Shown: piece after piece, positions 36,163 to 44,349 of the stretch | Layout: every line of letters starts with the position of its first letter | Position numbering within the stretch: the first letter of the stretch is position 1 | DNA from: Acidimicrobiia bacterium | GTDB lineage: Bacteria; Actinomycetota; Acidimicrobiia; IMCC26256; PALSA-610 | Assembly: GCA_036271555.1 (NCBI GenBank) | Contig: DATBAK010000003.1 | Coordinates: forward strand, 1-64,000 | Direction of reading: 5' to 3' | Length of the DNA: 64,000 nucleotides | Notes under the pieces: generated by a model | What the model was told of the DNA's origin: nothing | Seen by the model: the letters and a program-made list of their open reading frames with translations, nothing else | The model's database searches: none | Made by a program: the position numbers and the translations under genes

Positions 36163-36617
36163 CCGACGCCGACCCGATCGGCGCCTGGAGCGCGCTGGTC
36201 GCGGTGTATCAGAGCGTGCTGCACGACGTCGTGGGCCGGCTCGGCGACGAGGCGGGCATCGACTCCGGGGTGTTCTCCGCGCTGGCCTATCTCGAGCGCT
36301 CGGAACCGGCACACCGGATCCGGCTTTCCGAGCTGCAACGGCTCATGCACCCGCGCTACAGCCAGCCGGGCCTGAGCCGGCTCGTGCAGCGGATGGAGAC
36401 CGACGGCATCGTCGAACGCCGCGCCGATCCCGACGACGGGCGCGCCGCGATCCTCGTCACGACCGCGCGCGGGCGGCGCGCGTACGAGCGCGCGAACCGC
36501 GTGTACGAAGCCGCGGTGCACGAGCACTTCGGACGACATCTCGACACGCGCGACGGCGCGCGGCTCGAAGCGATGCTCGGACGCGTGATGACACAGCGCG
36601 ACGCGGCGCGTCGCTAG
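36159..36617 (+). CDS. MarR-family transcriptional regulator
   Basis: The GTG overlaps the preceding stop. The 152-residue protein is a winged-helix MarR: RLSELQRLMHPRYSQPGLSRLVQRMETDGIVERRADPDDGRAAILVTTARGRRAYE covers the recognition helix and wing with the conserved DxR turn. MarR proteins usually bind 16-20 bp palindromes and release on ligand or thiol oxidation. The operon's own promoter carries such a palindrome (34257-34276), so autorepression of the UGSC operon is the natural hypothesis. Confidence 0.88.
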   Translation: MTDADPIGAWSALVAVYQSVLHDVVGRLGDEAGIDSGVFSALAYLERSEPAHRIRLSELQRLMHPRYSQPGLSRLVQRMETDGIVERRADPDDGRAAILVTTARGRRAYERANRVYEAAVHEHFGRHLDTRDGARLEAMLGRVMTQRDAARR

Positions 36618-37492
36618 GACGTGATCGTCGCGGTCGTCCCCATGATGATGCGCGGCGACCGCGCGGGATCGAGCCACCGCAACACCGACACGAGCTCCGA
36701 CACCGGGAGCGCGACGCAGCCCGCGGTCGACGAGCCGTCGGACACGTGGAAGAAGATCGCGCTGCCGAGCCCCGGCGTGCGCGCGGTGTTGTACGCGATC
36801 ACGGCGCCGTAGTCGTACGCCGACACGTACATCGGCTCAGGATTCGCGCCGGCCGACTGTGCGTGGGTGTCGATCCAGAGGTTGTAGTTGGGGCTCGCGG
36901 AGTCGTCGTCCCACACGATCCACGAGCCGGGGATCGACCGGTACTCGTAGTGCACGCCGGGGTTGGCGAGCCGGCCGAAGAAGAACGAGAACCCGTACGC
37001 GCCCGACGGCGTCCGGCCGTCGCCCTCGCGCTTCGCACCGATCGGCGCGAAGCCGTTGCGACCGACGCGCGCGGTCCACGGGCCGAAGACCTCCTGCCAT
37101 CCGCTCGCGCCGCGCTGCCACGCGGTGAGCGTTGCGTACGACGTTCCGTATCCGGACGCGTCGACCGCAACGATCTGTTGCGCGTTCCCCACACCGACGA
37201 GCTGGTCGATCAACGGACGCGGGGGTGCTGCGGTCGTCGGGGGGCTCGTCGGTGGCGGCGTCGTGGTCGCCGGCGCGGTCGGCGGCGCGGTCGCCGGCGG
37301 AGCCATCGTGGTCGGCGGCAACGTGGTCGGCGGCAACGTGGTCGTCGCCGACGTCGTGGTGGTCGACGCGGTCGTGGTCGTGCGCGGCTTCGCGGTCGAC
37401 GCCGTCTCGGCGTGCTTCGAGGAACCGCCGCACGCGGTGAGCGCGACGGCGAGCGCGAGCGCGCCGAAGTACGCGGGAGTTCGAGCTGGCAT
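36614..37492 (-). CDS. L,D-transpeptidase-like (YkuD-type) lipoprotein
   Basis: From ATG 37492 the product has a signal peptide with lipobox LTAC, then a long Thr/Pro-rich linker of about 70 residues, and a catalytic domain with ARVGRNGFAPIGAKREGDGRTPSGAYGFSFFFG, typical of YkuD domains. The active-site stretch is FFHVSDGSSTAGCVALP, with His and Cys in the expected order. The enzyme would crosslink or modify peptidoglycan outside the membrane. It is divergent, by only 21 bp, from another wall-directed lipoprotein (37514), and its stop overlaps that of the MarR gene by 4 bp. Confidence 0.82.
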   Translation of the reverse strand: MPARTPAYFGALALAVALTACGGSSKHAETASTAKPRTTTTASTTTTSATTTLPPTTLPPTTMAPPATAPPTAPATTTPPPTSPPTTAAPPRPLIDQLVGVGNAQQIVAVDASGYGTSYATLTAWQRGASGWQEVFGPWTARVGRNGFAPIGAKREGDGRTPSGAYGFSFFFGRLANPGVHYEYRSIPGSWIVWDDDSASPNYNLWIDTHAQSAGANPEPMYVSAYDYGAVIAYNTARTPGLGSAIFFHVSDGSSTAGCVALPVSELVSVLRWLDPARSPRIIMGTTATITS

Positions 37493-37513
37493 CCGCTCGG
37501 TAGCGTAGGCCGG

Positions 37514-38269
37514 GTGCGGCGACCGCCACTCCGCGCGGTGTTCGCGACCGCGCTCACGCTCACGCTCGCCGGCTGTGCTCACTCGTCGAGCGCACCGCAC
37601 GCGGCGTCGAGGTCACGAACGACGACCGCGACGACCGTCGCACCGAGCACCACGACGACGACGCCCGCCACGACCACGACCAGCGCCGCGCCGTCGACCA
37701 CCGTCGCGGCGCCCTTCACCGGCACGATCAGCACGGTCACCGCCGCGCAGCTCGGCAGCACCTACCACGCGGGCTGCCCGGTCGGTCCCGACGGGTTGCG
37801 GCTGCTGCACCTGAGCTACATCGGCTTCGACGGCGCGCCGCACGTCGGAACGATGGTCGTGAACGCCGCGGTCGCGCCGCCCGTCGTCGACGCGTTCGCG
37901 CAACTGTTCCGCGCCCGCTTTCCCATTCGGCAGATGCGACCCGTCGCCGACTTCGGTGGGAGCGACGACGTGTCGATGGCGGCCGACAACACATCCGGCT
38001 TCAACTGTCGCTTCGTCGCGGACACGACGAAGTGGTCCGTGCACGCCTACGGCGAGGCCATCGACGTCAACACGGTCGAGAACCCGTATCTCGTCGACGG
38101 TCGGGTCGAGCCGCCCGCGGCGTCGGCCTTCGTCGACCGCACGAACGTGCGCCCGGGCATGGCCGCGCCCGGCACCGCGCTCAACGACGCGTTCGCGGCG
38201 ATCGGTTGGTATTGGGGCGGTCGGTTCCATTCACCCGACTACCAACACTTCTCGAAGACCGGCGGCTGA
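37514..38269 (+). CDS. M15-family D-Ala-D-Ala carboxypeptidase-like lipoprotein
   Basis: The GTG start gives a lipobox LAGC (Cys about 21) and a Thr/Ala-rich linker, then a VanY-type peptidase domain. Zinc ligands are visible in SVHAYGEAIDVN (HxxxxxxD) and YQHFSKTGG at the end; SGFNCRFV precedes them. It should cleave D-amino-acid peptide bonds in peptidoglycan. It shares a 21-bp divergent start region with the L,D-transpeptidase-like gene, so the two wall enzymes are probably co-regulated. Confidence 0.85.
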   Translation: MRRPPLRAVFATALTLTLAGCAHSSSAPHAASRSRTTTATTVAPSTTTTTPATTTTSAAPSTTVAAPFTGTISTVTAAQLGSTYHAGCPVGPDGLRLLHLSYIGFDGAPHVGTMVVNAAVAPPVVDAFAQLFRARFPIRQMRPVADFGGSDDVSMAADNTSGFNCRFVADTTKWSVHAYGEAIDVNTVENPYLVDGRVEPPAASAFVDRTNVRPGMAAPGTALNDAFAAIGWYWGGRFHSPDYQHFSKTGG

Positions 38270-38275
38270 CGCGCG

Positions 38276-38857
38276 TCAGCGATGGGTGCGCGCAAGGTAC
38301 GCGCGCCCGCGCGGCGACACTCGGTAACCGACTTCCAGACTCTCGGTGAGGCCGAGCTCCTTCAGCTTGCGCACGTCGGTCTTGAACGGCTTGCGCTCAC
38401 GGCCGACCAGTGCGGCGATGTCGGTCGAGAGCGTCGCGGGATGTCGTTCGATGAGCCGCAGCGTCTCCATCGTCCACGGCCCGTGCGTGCTCGCGGCGTC
38501 GAGACGCGTCAGGCGGCGATCGATCTCGGCGACATCGGCGTCGGCGAGCTCGGACGACTCGCGCAACACCGCCCGCGGATCGGGTCCCGCGAGCGAGAGC
38601 TCGACGCGGTAGATCCGACCGTCTTCCTTGCGCGCGAGCTCGCGCAGCAGCTCCGCGCGCGACGAATACCCGGCGCGGCGCGCGTCGTCGGCCGTGATCT
38701 GACGCGCGTTCACCGCGTCGACCCGTCCGATCGCGAGCTGTCCGACGACCGTCCTCAGCGCGCCGCCCGTCTTCACCGTCGGCCGGCGCTGGCGGCGAAA
38801 CGCCAGGTCGATCCGGCCCTCCACGATGCCGTCGAGGACGGCCCGCCTGATCAGCAC
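38276..38857 (-). CDS. ASCH-like plus winged-helix protein
   Basis: I use GTG 38857 (VLIRRAVLDGIVEGRIDLAFRR), which has GGGAG eight bases upstream. Residues 1-60 look like an ASCH/PUA-type RNA-binding barrel (GRIDLAFRRQRRPTVKTGG). A central helical region has ITADDARRAGYSSRAELLRELARKEDGRIYRVELS. The last 70 residues read as a winged helix (LSTDIAALVGRERKPFKTDVRKLKELGLTESLEVGYRVSPRGRAYL). Proteins with this layout are found in many actinobacteria without known role. It is divergent from the alcohol dehydrogenase gene. Confidence 0.75.
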   Translation of the reverse strand: MLIRRAVLDGIVEGRIDLAFRRQRRPTVKTGGALRTVVGQLAIGRVDAVNARQITADDARRAGYSSRAELLRELARKEDGRIYRVELSLAGPDPRAVLRESSELADADVAEIDRRLTRLDAASTHGPWTMETLRLIERHPATLSTDIAALVGRERKPFKTDVRKLKELGLTESLEVGYRVSPRGRAYLARTHR

Positions 38858-38917
38858 GCCACACGCTCCCGCCTCGCCGCCTGGAAGCGAACGTAGTCGC
38901 CGGGCAAGCTGGCACCG

Positions 38918-39931
38918 ATGCGCAGCTGGGTCGTCGACCACCCCGGTCCCGTGACGAGCACGGCTCCGCTCGTGCGGCTCGACCGCGACGAACCGGAACC
39001 CGGCCCGGGCGAGATCCGCGTGCGCGTCTCGACCTGCGGCGTGTGCCGCACCGACCTCCATCTCGCCGAGGGCGACCTCGCGCCGCACCACGCACGCATC
39101 ACGCCCGGACACGAGGTCGTCGGAGTCGTCGACGCGTGCGGCGACGGCGCGCCGCGGTTCGCGATCGGCGATCGCGTCGGCATCGCGTGGCTACGGCACA
39201 CATGCGGCGTGTGCCGCTTCTGCGCGCGCGGTGACGAGAACCTGTGCGTCGATCCGCGCTTCACCGGCTGGGACGCGCACGGCGGCTACGCGGAGGCCGC
39301 GGTCGTCGACGAGCAGTACGCGTACGCGATCCCCTCCGTCTTCGACGACGAGCACGCGGCGCCGCTCCTCTGCGCGGGCATCATCGGCTACCGCGCGTTG
39401 CGGCGCAGCGCGCTCCCACCCGGCGGCGCGCTCGGCGTCTACGGGTTCGGCGGCTCCGCGCACCTCGCGGCGCAGGTCGCGCTCCACGAGGGCGCGACCG
39501 TGCACGTCTTCACGCGCTCACGCGCCGCGCAACGGCGCGCCCTCGAGCTCGGCTGCGCGTCGGCGCAGGACGAGTCGGCTCCGAGTCCCGAGCCGTTGCA
39601 ATCGGCGATCGTCTTCACGCCCGTGGGCACGTCGGTGCCGCGCGCGCTCGACGCGCTCGACGCGGGCGGTGTCGCCGCGATCGCGGGCATCCACCTCAGT
39701 GACATCCCGTCGCTGTCCTACGAACGCGACCTGTTCCGCGAGCGCGAGCTGCGCAGTGTCACCGCGAACACGCGTCGCGACGGCGAGGAGTTCCTCGCGC
39801 TCGCCGCGCAGATTCCGATCCAGGTGACGACGACGCCGTTTCCGCTCGATCGCGCCGACGAAGCGCTGCGCGCGCTCGCGACCCACCAGGTCGCAGGCGC
39901 CGCGGTGCTGCACGTCGAGGGGACGACTTGA
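38918..39931 (+). CDS. Zinc-dependent alcohol dehydrogenase (MDR family)
   Basis: The 337-residue protein has the catalytic-zinc segment STCGVCRTDLHLAEGD, the His in TPGHEVVG and the structural-zinc cysteines CGVCRFCARGDENLC. The coenzyme domain has GVYGFGGSAHLAAQVA. The total length is slightly short for the family. It oxidises alcohols or reduces aldehydes with NAD(P). The substrate is not evident. Its stop overlaps the next gene's ATG by one base (TGATG). Confidence 0.9.
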   Translation: MRSWVVDHPGPVTSTAPLVRLDRDEPEPGPGEIRVRVSTCGVCRTDLHLAEGDLAPHHARITPGHEVVGVVDACGDGAPRFAIGDRVGIAWLRHTCGVCRFCARGDENLCVDPRFTGWDAHGGYAEAAVVDEQYAYAIPSVFDDEHAAPLLCAGIIGYRALRRSALPPGGALGVYGFGGSAHLAAQVALHEGATVHVFTRSRAAQRRALELGCASAQDESAPSPEPLQSAIVFTPVGTSVPRALDALDAGGVAAIAGIHLSDIPSLSYERDLFRERELRSVTANTRRDGEEFLALAAQIPIQVTTTPFPLDRADEALRALATHQVAGAAVLHVEGTT

Positions 39932-40185
39932 TGCGGCACGCAACGCCCGAGACGCTCGCAACCCTCGCGGGCTTCATCGCCGAGCTGCGGGACGTCGACG
40001 GATTGATCGAGAAGCGTCCCGGCGCGTTCTCGCGCGGCTCACGCGCGTTCCTGCACTTCCACGACGATCCGACGGGCATCGACGCGGACGTCCGCGTCAC
40101 CGACGACTTCGAGCGCTTCCGTTGCACCACGGCGCGCGGGCAACGCTCGTTGCTGACGCAGATCCGCCGCGCGGTCGCGCGCTAG
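39931..40185 (+). CDS. Small hypothetical protein, 84 aa
   Basis: ATG 39931 overlaps the dehydrogenase stop. The product is soluble, with GFIAELRDVDGLIEKRPGAFSRGSRAFLHFHDDPTGIDADVRV and a C-terminal RSLLTQIRRAV. The strand pattern FLHFHDDPTGIDADVRV resembles small cytosolic proteins found near many actinobacterial genes, but no function is known. Its stop overlaps the stop of the DtxR gene by 4 bp (CTAG). Confidence 0.7.
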   Translation: MRHATPETLATLAGFIAELRDVDGLIEKRPGAFSRGSRAFLHFHDDPTGIDADVRVTDDFERFRCTTARGQRSLLTQIRRAVAR

Positions 40186-40892
40186 GACGCGCGGGCGCCG
40201 GCCGCGACTGCGGCCACGTCCGGCGCACCACCGCCGGGCATGACCTCCATCAACCGCGCGACCGCGAGCGGCACCACGTGGTCTCCCGCGTCGGTGCGCA
40301 GGGTGACCGCACCGGCCGCGTCGCGCTCGGTGATCGTCGCCGGCGACCCCGGCGTGAGCCGGGCGGACGCGATCAGTCGGAGCGCGTCGTCGTCGAGCTC
40401 GAGCCGTTCGCTGATGCGCGAGACGACCACCGCACCTTCGGCCGCCTCGGACAGCACGACCGAGCCCGTCCGGTCGATCGTGCGCGCCGAGCCCGGAATC
40501 GGGTTGCCGTGCGGGCAGGTCGCGGGGTCACCGAGCAACGCGACGAGCTTCTCCTCGACGTCGGCCGAGATCGCGTGTTCCCAGCGGTCGGCTTCGCGAT
40601 GTGCCTTCTCCCACTCGAGCCCGATCACGTCGACAAGGAGTCGTTCCGCGAGCCGGTGGCGGCGCACGATCGAACGCGCGATCGCGCGGCCCTTCGGCGT
40701 GAGCCGCAGGCGGCGGTCGTCGAGGAGCTCGACGTTGCCCTGCTCGACGAGCCGGTTCACGGTCTCCGAGACCGCCGGTGCCGAGAGCCGCAGGCGCTCG
40801 ACGAGGCGAGCGCGGATCGGCACGATGCCCTCTTCCTCGATCTCGAAGATCGTCTCGAGGTACTCCTCGGTCGTGTCGTGCATCTCGGCCAT
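40182..40892 (-). CDS. DtxR/IdeR-family metal-dependent repressor
   Basis: The 236-residue protein has the full three-part DtxR layout. The N-terminal winged helix is EYLETIFEIEEEGIVPIRARLVERLRLSAPAVSETVNRLVEQGNVEL. The dimerisation and metal domain is HRLAERLLVDVIGLEWEKAHREADRWEHAISADVEEKL, with CPHGNPIPG after it. The C-terminal SH3-like (FeoA) domain completes it. The His/Glu/Cys metal ligands are in place. It would repress iron or manganese uptake genes when metal is plentiful. No iron genes lie beside it. Confidence 0.92.
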   Translation of the reverse strand: MAEMHDTTEEYLETIFEIEEEGIVPIRARLVERLRLSAPAVSETVNRLVEQGNVELLDDRRLRLTPKGRAIARSIVRRHRLAERLLVDVIGLEWEKAHREADRWEHAISADVEEKLVALLGDPATCPHGNPIPGSARTIDRTGSVVLSEAAEGAVVVSRISERLELDDDALRLIASARLTPGSPATITERDAAGAVTLRTDAGDHVVPLAVARLMEVMPGGGAPDVAAVAAGARAS

Positions 40893-40917
40893 CGGCGGTC
40901 AGGGTACCGCCGGGCGG

Positions 40918-41220
40918 TCAGTGACTCACGAGCGACGCGATGCCCCAGATCATCACGACGAGACCGATCGCCAGGTAGAGCACGGATCGCATCACCGGTG
41001 CCTGCACGAGGTCGGTCTGCTCGCCGCGATGCTTGTAGCCCTTCACCGGGCTGCCGGCCCGCGAGCGCGAGACCGTGCGGCGGTTCGCATTGTCCGCATC
41101 GACGGGGCGGCGGACGAGCGCGCGTGCGTTGGCGACGAAGAGGGCCGCGCCCAGCGCGACCACCAGCTCCTTGAGCACCTCGTCGTAGAAGTTCACGGCG
41201 GACCGAAGCGTACCGAGCAC
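40918..41220 (-). CDS. Small two-span membrane protein, 100 aa
   Basis: The frame starts GTG 41220 (GTG 41196, giving VNFYDEVLKE, is an alternative). One hydrophobic segment lies near residues 17-32 (ELVVALGAALFVANARAL) and one at the C-terminus (MRSVLYLAIGLVVMIWGIASLV), with a basic hydrophilic loop between. The pattern is convincing as a membrane protein. The family is unknown. Confidence 0.65.
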   Translation of the reverse strand: MLGTLRSAVNFYDEVLKELVVALGAALFVANARALVRRPVDADNANRRTVSRSRAGSPVKGYKHRGEQTDLVQAPVMRSVLYLAIGLVVMIWGIASLVSH

Positions 41221-41328
41221 ACGATCGACCGGCCCGATCGCGTTCTCATCTCAGGTCGCACTCGCGTCGCTCGGCGCGCCTGACGCCGCGGTCTCCAAGT
41301 CGGGCGAGCCGCCGAGCGGCCCGGCCGT

Positions 41329-42021
41329 TCATGCCGGCGCGAGGCTTTGGAGTCCGTAGGGGGTGAGGATCGGGAGGAGCTCGGCGCGGCCCACCGCCGT
41401 CTGCACGTTGGATGCCGTGCGTTCGTCCAGCGAGCCGCTGCGCTGAATGCGCGAGCGCAGTGGGATGCCCGCGCTCGAGTAACACTGCTCCGACGAGAAG
41501 CCGAGCCCCGCGAGCGGGGCGCCGTGGCGCAGGGCGAGGAAGAAGCAGCGCGCGCCGACACCGGCGAGCGTGCTGTCGTCGCCGCGCGTGATCGAGTACC
41601 GGCCGCTCACCACTGCGCCGCCGTACACCGCGCCCGGCTGGTTCGTGCCGGACGCCTTCGACCGCAGGCACTCGGGCTTCGAACCGACGATCGTGCAGGA
41701 CGCCGTCTGCGCGCCCGCGGTGACGACGAGCGAGCCGAGGCCGCCGCTGATGTCGAGCGCAGCCCGACCCGCGCGCGCGGTGACGTGCGCGGCGACGAGC
41801 GACTCGTTCAACTTCGCGCCGGCATTCGTCGTGCGGGTGAACGCGTACGTCACGAGCCACGTCGAGCGCGATCCGCGGTTGGCGAGCGCCGCGAGCTCCT
41901 GCGCCAACGCCTCCGACTTCGACGGCGACGCCGTCGAACCCGACGATCCGCAGCTCGTCATCGTGAGGATCAGGGCCGCGCCGGCGAGCGCCGCGCCGAC
42001 CCGCCGACCGTGCCTCGACAT
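41329..42021 (-). CDS. Lipoprotein of unknown function, 230 aa
   Basis: A signal peptide with lipobox TMTSC (Cys about 24) is followed by a Ser-rich linker and a domain of about 190 residues. Pieces of it resemble LolA/LprG-like fatty-acyl binding folds (WLVTYAFTRTTNAGAKL, then GRAALDISGGLGSLVV strands, two Cys-containing strands). That assignment is tentative. It is divergent from nucS. Confidence 0.75.
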   Translation of the reverse strand: MSRHGRRVGAALAGAALILTMTSCGSSGSTASPSKSEALAQELAALANRGSRSTWLVTYAFTRTTNAGAKLNESLVAAHVTARAGRAALDISGGLGSLVVTAGAQTASCTIVGSKPECLRSKASGTNQPGAVYGGAVVSGRYSITRGDDSTLAGVGARCFFLALRHGAPLAGLGFSSEQCYSSAGIPLRSRIQRSGSLDERTASNVQTAVGRAELLPILTPYGLQSLAPA

Positions 42022-42190
42022 GACGGGCCACGGTACGGCGGCCGCGGCCGCCGGACGCGGCAGGCCCGGTCGCCTCGCACGCGGGCCAGACCCATACGGA
42101 AGTCGCGGTCAACGTGCTGTGGCCCTGAACCATCAGGGATCGAGCGCCGGAGGTCGGAGCCGCGTGACACCGCCGTGCGAGACTCCGGCC

Positions 42191-42862
42191 GTGCGCCTGC
42201 TCGTCGCCAACTGCACCGTCGAATACCGCGGCCGGCTCGGCGCGCGCCTCGCGCCGGCGCGCCGGCTCATCGTCATGAAGGCCGACGGCTCGCTCGCGAT
42301 CCACTCCGACAGCCGCGCCTACAAGCCGCTGAACTGGATGAGCCCGCCCTGTCGCATCGAGACGACGGAGACCGGGTTCACGGCGACGAACCCGAAGGGC
42401 GAGGAGCTCCGTATCGAGCTGCACGAGGTGCTGTCGGACGTGACCGTCGAGCTCGGCACCGATCCCGGTCTCGAGAAGGACGGCGTCGAGGCGGAGCTGC
42501 AGGAGCTCATCGCGGCGCGCGTCGAGGCGCTGAAGCACACCTACCAGCTCGTCCGGCGTGAGTACCCGACCGACATCGGTCCGGTCGACCTCCTCTGCAC
42601 GGACGGGCTCGCCGTCGATCTGGTCGACGCCTACGTCGCGGTCGAGATCAAGCGCCACGCGAACATCGACGCCGTCGAGCAGGTGTGCCGGTACCTCGAG
42701 TTCCTCGGGCCGCGCCTGGACCGGCCGGTCCGGGGCATGCTCGTCGGCCAGACGATCGCCAAGCAGGCACGGACCCTGGCGGAGTCTCGGGGCGTGGAAT
42801 GTGTCGAGGTCGACCTCGACGAGCTCCGGGGGCTGCCCTCGAGCACACTCCGCCTCTTCTGA
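42191..42862 (+). CDS. nucS: NucS/EndoMS mismatch-specific endonuclease
   Basis: The GTG start gives a 223-residue protein with the N-terminal dimerisation domain (YRGRLGARLAPARRLIVMKADGSLAIHSD, YKPLNWMSPPC) and the C-terminal RecB-like nuclease core. The core shows GPVDLLCTDG, VAVEIKRHANIDAVEQVCRYLEFL (motif with E-x-K) and the final LPSSTLRLF clamp-binding tail. NucS cuts both strands at mismatched bases and supports a MutS/MutL-independent mismatch repair in actinobacteria and archaea. All key motifs look intact. Confidence 0.95.
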   Translation: MRLLVANCTVEYRGRLGARLAPARRLIVMKADGSLAIHSDSRAYKPLNWMSPPCRIETTETGFTATNPKGEELRIELHEVLSDVTVELGTDPGLEKDGVEAELQELIAARVEALKHTYQLVRREYPTDIGPVDLLCTDGLAVDLVDAYVAVEIKRHANIDAVEQVCRYLEFLGPRLDRPVRGMLVGQTIAKQARTLAESRGVECVEVDLDELRGLPSSTLRLF

Positions 42863-42919
42863 CCCACCGGCCGAACGGCCTTCACGCCTCGGACCAGGAC
42901 TTTCCCGAGGGGTCAGAAT

Positions 42920-42956
42920 TTAGTTTGCCAGGCTAACTAACTATCTGGCACAATGA
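42920..42956. promoter_or_regulatory. 21-bp near-perfect operator-like palindrome before the MFS gene
   Basis: TTAGTT (42920-42925) and AACTAA (42935-42940) are inverted arms. Inside them GCC and GGC also pair, so nine of ten base pairs across the 21-bp element match. A second inverted pair, TGCCAG (42926-42931 region) and CTGGCA (42945-42950), overlaps it. The AT-richness stands out. This looks like a MarR- or TetR-type operator over the promoter of the downstream exporter. Confidence 0.65.
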
Positions 42957-42980
42957 CGGCATGCCAACGAGGTGTCGCCC

Positions 42981-44267
42981 GTGAAGAGCAGGATCCACGG
43001 CTTCACCGATGCCACCTTCCGGTCGCTGCACGTTCCGAACTTCCGGAAGTTCTTCTTCGGCCAGCTGATCTCGCAGGTCGGCAATTGGCTGACCCTCATC
43101 GCGCAGACGCTGCTCGTCCTCCACCTCACGAACAAGAGCGGCGTCGCGGTCGGCGTGCTCTCCGCGTGCCAGTTCGCGCCGGTGCTCGTCCTCGGGGCGT
43201 GGGCCGGCCTCGTCGCCGACCGATCCGACAAGCGCAAGCTCCTCGTCGTCGTCCAGTTCATCGCGATGGCGCAGTCGTTCGTCCTCGCCGCGCTCGCGTT
43301 CAGCGGCCACCCGCCGGTGTGGTCGATCGACCTCGTCGCCGTCGTCGGCGGCTGCACCGTGGCGTTCGACAACCCCGCCCGGCGCGCCTTCGTCGTCGAG
43401 ATGGTCGAAGGCGAGGACGTCAGCAACGCGGTCAGCCTCAACAGCGCGCTCATGACGAGCGCCCGCATCATCGGCCCCGCGTTCGCCGGACTGCTCGTGA
43501 TCGTCGCCGGCTACGGCTGGTGCTTCACGCTCGACGCGCTCTCCTACATCGCCGTCATCGTCGCGTTCCTCAAGATGAACCCGGCCGAGCTGCGGATGCC
43601 GCCGGTCACCGAACGCGCTCGCAAGCAGATCCGCGCCGGTCTGAGCTACGTGCGCACCGTGCCCGACCTGTGGATCCCGCTGCTGATGATGGCCGTCGTC
43701 GGCACGCTCTCGTTCAACTTCCAGGTCGTGCTCTCGTTGTTCGTCGAGAAGACGTTCCACGGCGGCACCGGCATGTTCACGCTCCTGTTCTCGACGACCG
43801 CGGTCGGATCGCTGATGGGCGCGCTGTCCACGGCGCGTCGTAAGACGATCGAGACGCGCGATGTGATCGTCGCCGCGCTGGCGTTCGGGATCGCGATGTT
43901 CGTCCTCGCCGCGTCACCCGATCTCGCCATCGCGTTCCCGCTCGGCATCGCGCTCGGCTGGACGAGCATCTCCTTCATGACCGCGTCGACCGCGATCGTG
44001 AATCTGCGGTCGGCGCCCGAGATGCGCGGGCGCGTGCTCGCGCTCCAGGCGATCGTGTTCCTCGGGAGCACACCGATCGGCGGTCCGCTCCTCGGCGTGA
44101 TCTGCGACGTCTACGGCGCGCGTGCCGGTCTCGTCGTCGGGGGCGTCGCCGCGCTCGGCGCCGCGCTCTTCGGCATCCTCGTCGTGCGCCGCCACGCCCG
44201 TCGCGTCGCGTCCGTCACTCCCGAGCTCAACCGCGTCGACGCCGCCCAAGCCTCCTACGCCCGGTAG
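42981..44267 (+). CDS. MFS exporter, paralogue of the synthetase-locus exporter
   Basis: I use GTG 42981, eight bases after GAGG (GTG 42972 is an upstream alternative). The 428-residue protein has about twelve membrane spans, NFRKFFFGQLISQVGNWLTL at the N-terminus and LVADRSDKRKLLV as motif A. Residues 25-420 align by eye with the exporter at 19925 at high identity. It is controlled by the 21-bp palindrome upstream. It is probably a drug or metabolite efflux pump. Confidence 0.88.
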   Translation: MKSRIHGFTDATFRSLHVPNFRKFFFGQLISQVGNWLTLIAQTLLVLHLTNKSGVAVGVLSACQFAPVLVLGAWAGLVADRSDKRKLLVVVQFIAMAQSFVLAALAFSGHPPVWSIDLVAVVGGCTVAFDNPARRAFVVEMVEGEDVSNAVSLNSALMTSARIIGPAFAGLLVIVAGYGWCFTLDALSYIAVIVAFLKMNPAELRMPPVTERARKQIRAGLSYVRTVPDLWIPLLMMAVVGTLSFNFQVVLSLFVEKTFHGGTGMFTLLFSTTAVGSLMGALSTARRKTIETRDVIVAALAFGIAMFVLAASPDLAIAFPLGIALGWTSISFMTASTAIVNLRSAPEMRGRVLALQAIVFLGSTPIGGPLLGVICDVYGARAGLVVGGVAALGAALFGILVVRRHARRVASVTPELNRVDAAQASYAR

Positions 44268-44342
44268 CGGCGAGCGAAGCGAGCACGCGACCTCGCCGAC
44301 TCCCATCCCGCGTCACGGAGCGGCGAGCGCAGCGAGCGCGAC
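44268..44342. repeat. Two copies of a GC-rich dispersed repeat
   Basis: The convergent gap between the MFS gene and dnaB holds GGCGAGCGAAGCGAGC followed by ACGCGACC (about 44269-44296), and GGAGCGGCGAGCG followed by CAGCGAGCGCGAC (44317-44342). The first shares 25 identical bases with 51680-51704. The second matches the reverse complement of 50028-50053 in 25 of 26 bases. Confidence 0.8.
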
Positions 44343-44349
44343 CCGGGTA

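Noticed and set aside
42036-42053. 18-bp perfect GC palindrome (built from CGGCGGCCG and its complement)
   Set aside because: It lies between divergent genes but is low-complexity C/G sequence of a kind expected by chance in this genome; kept only as a note.
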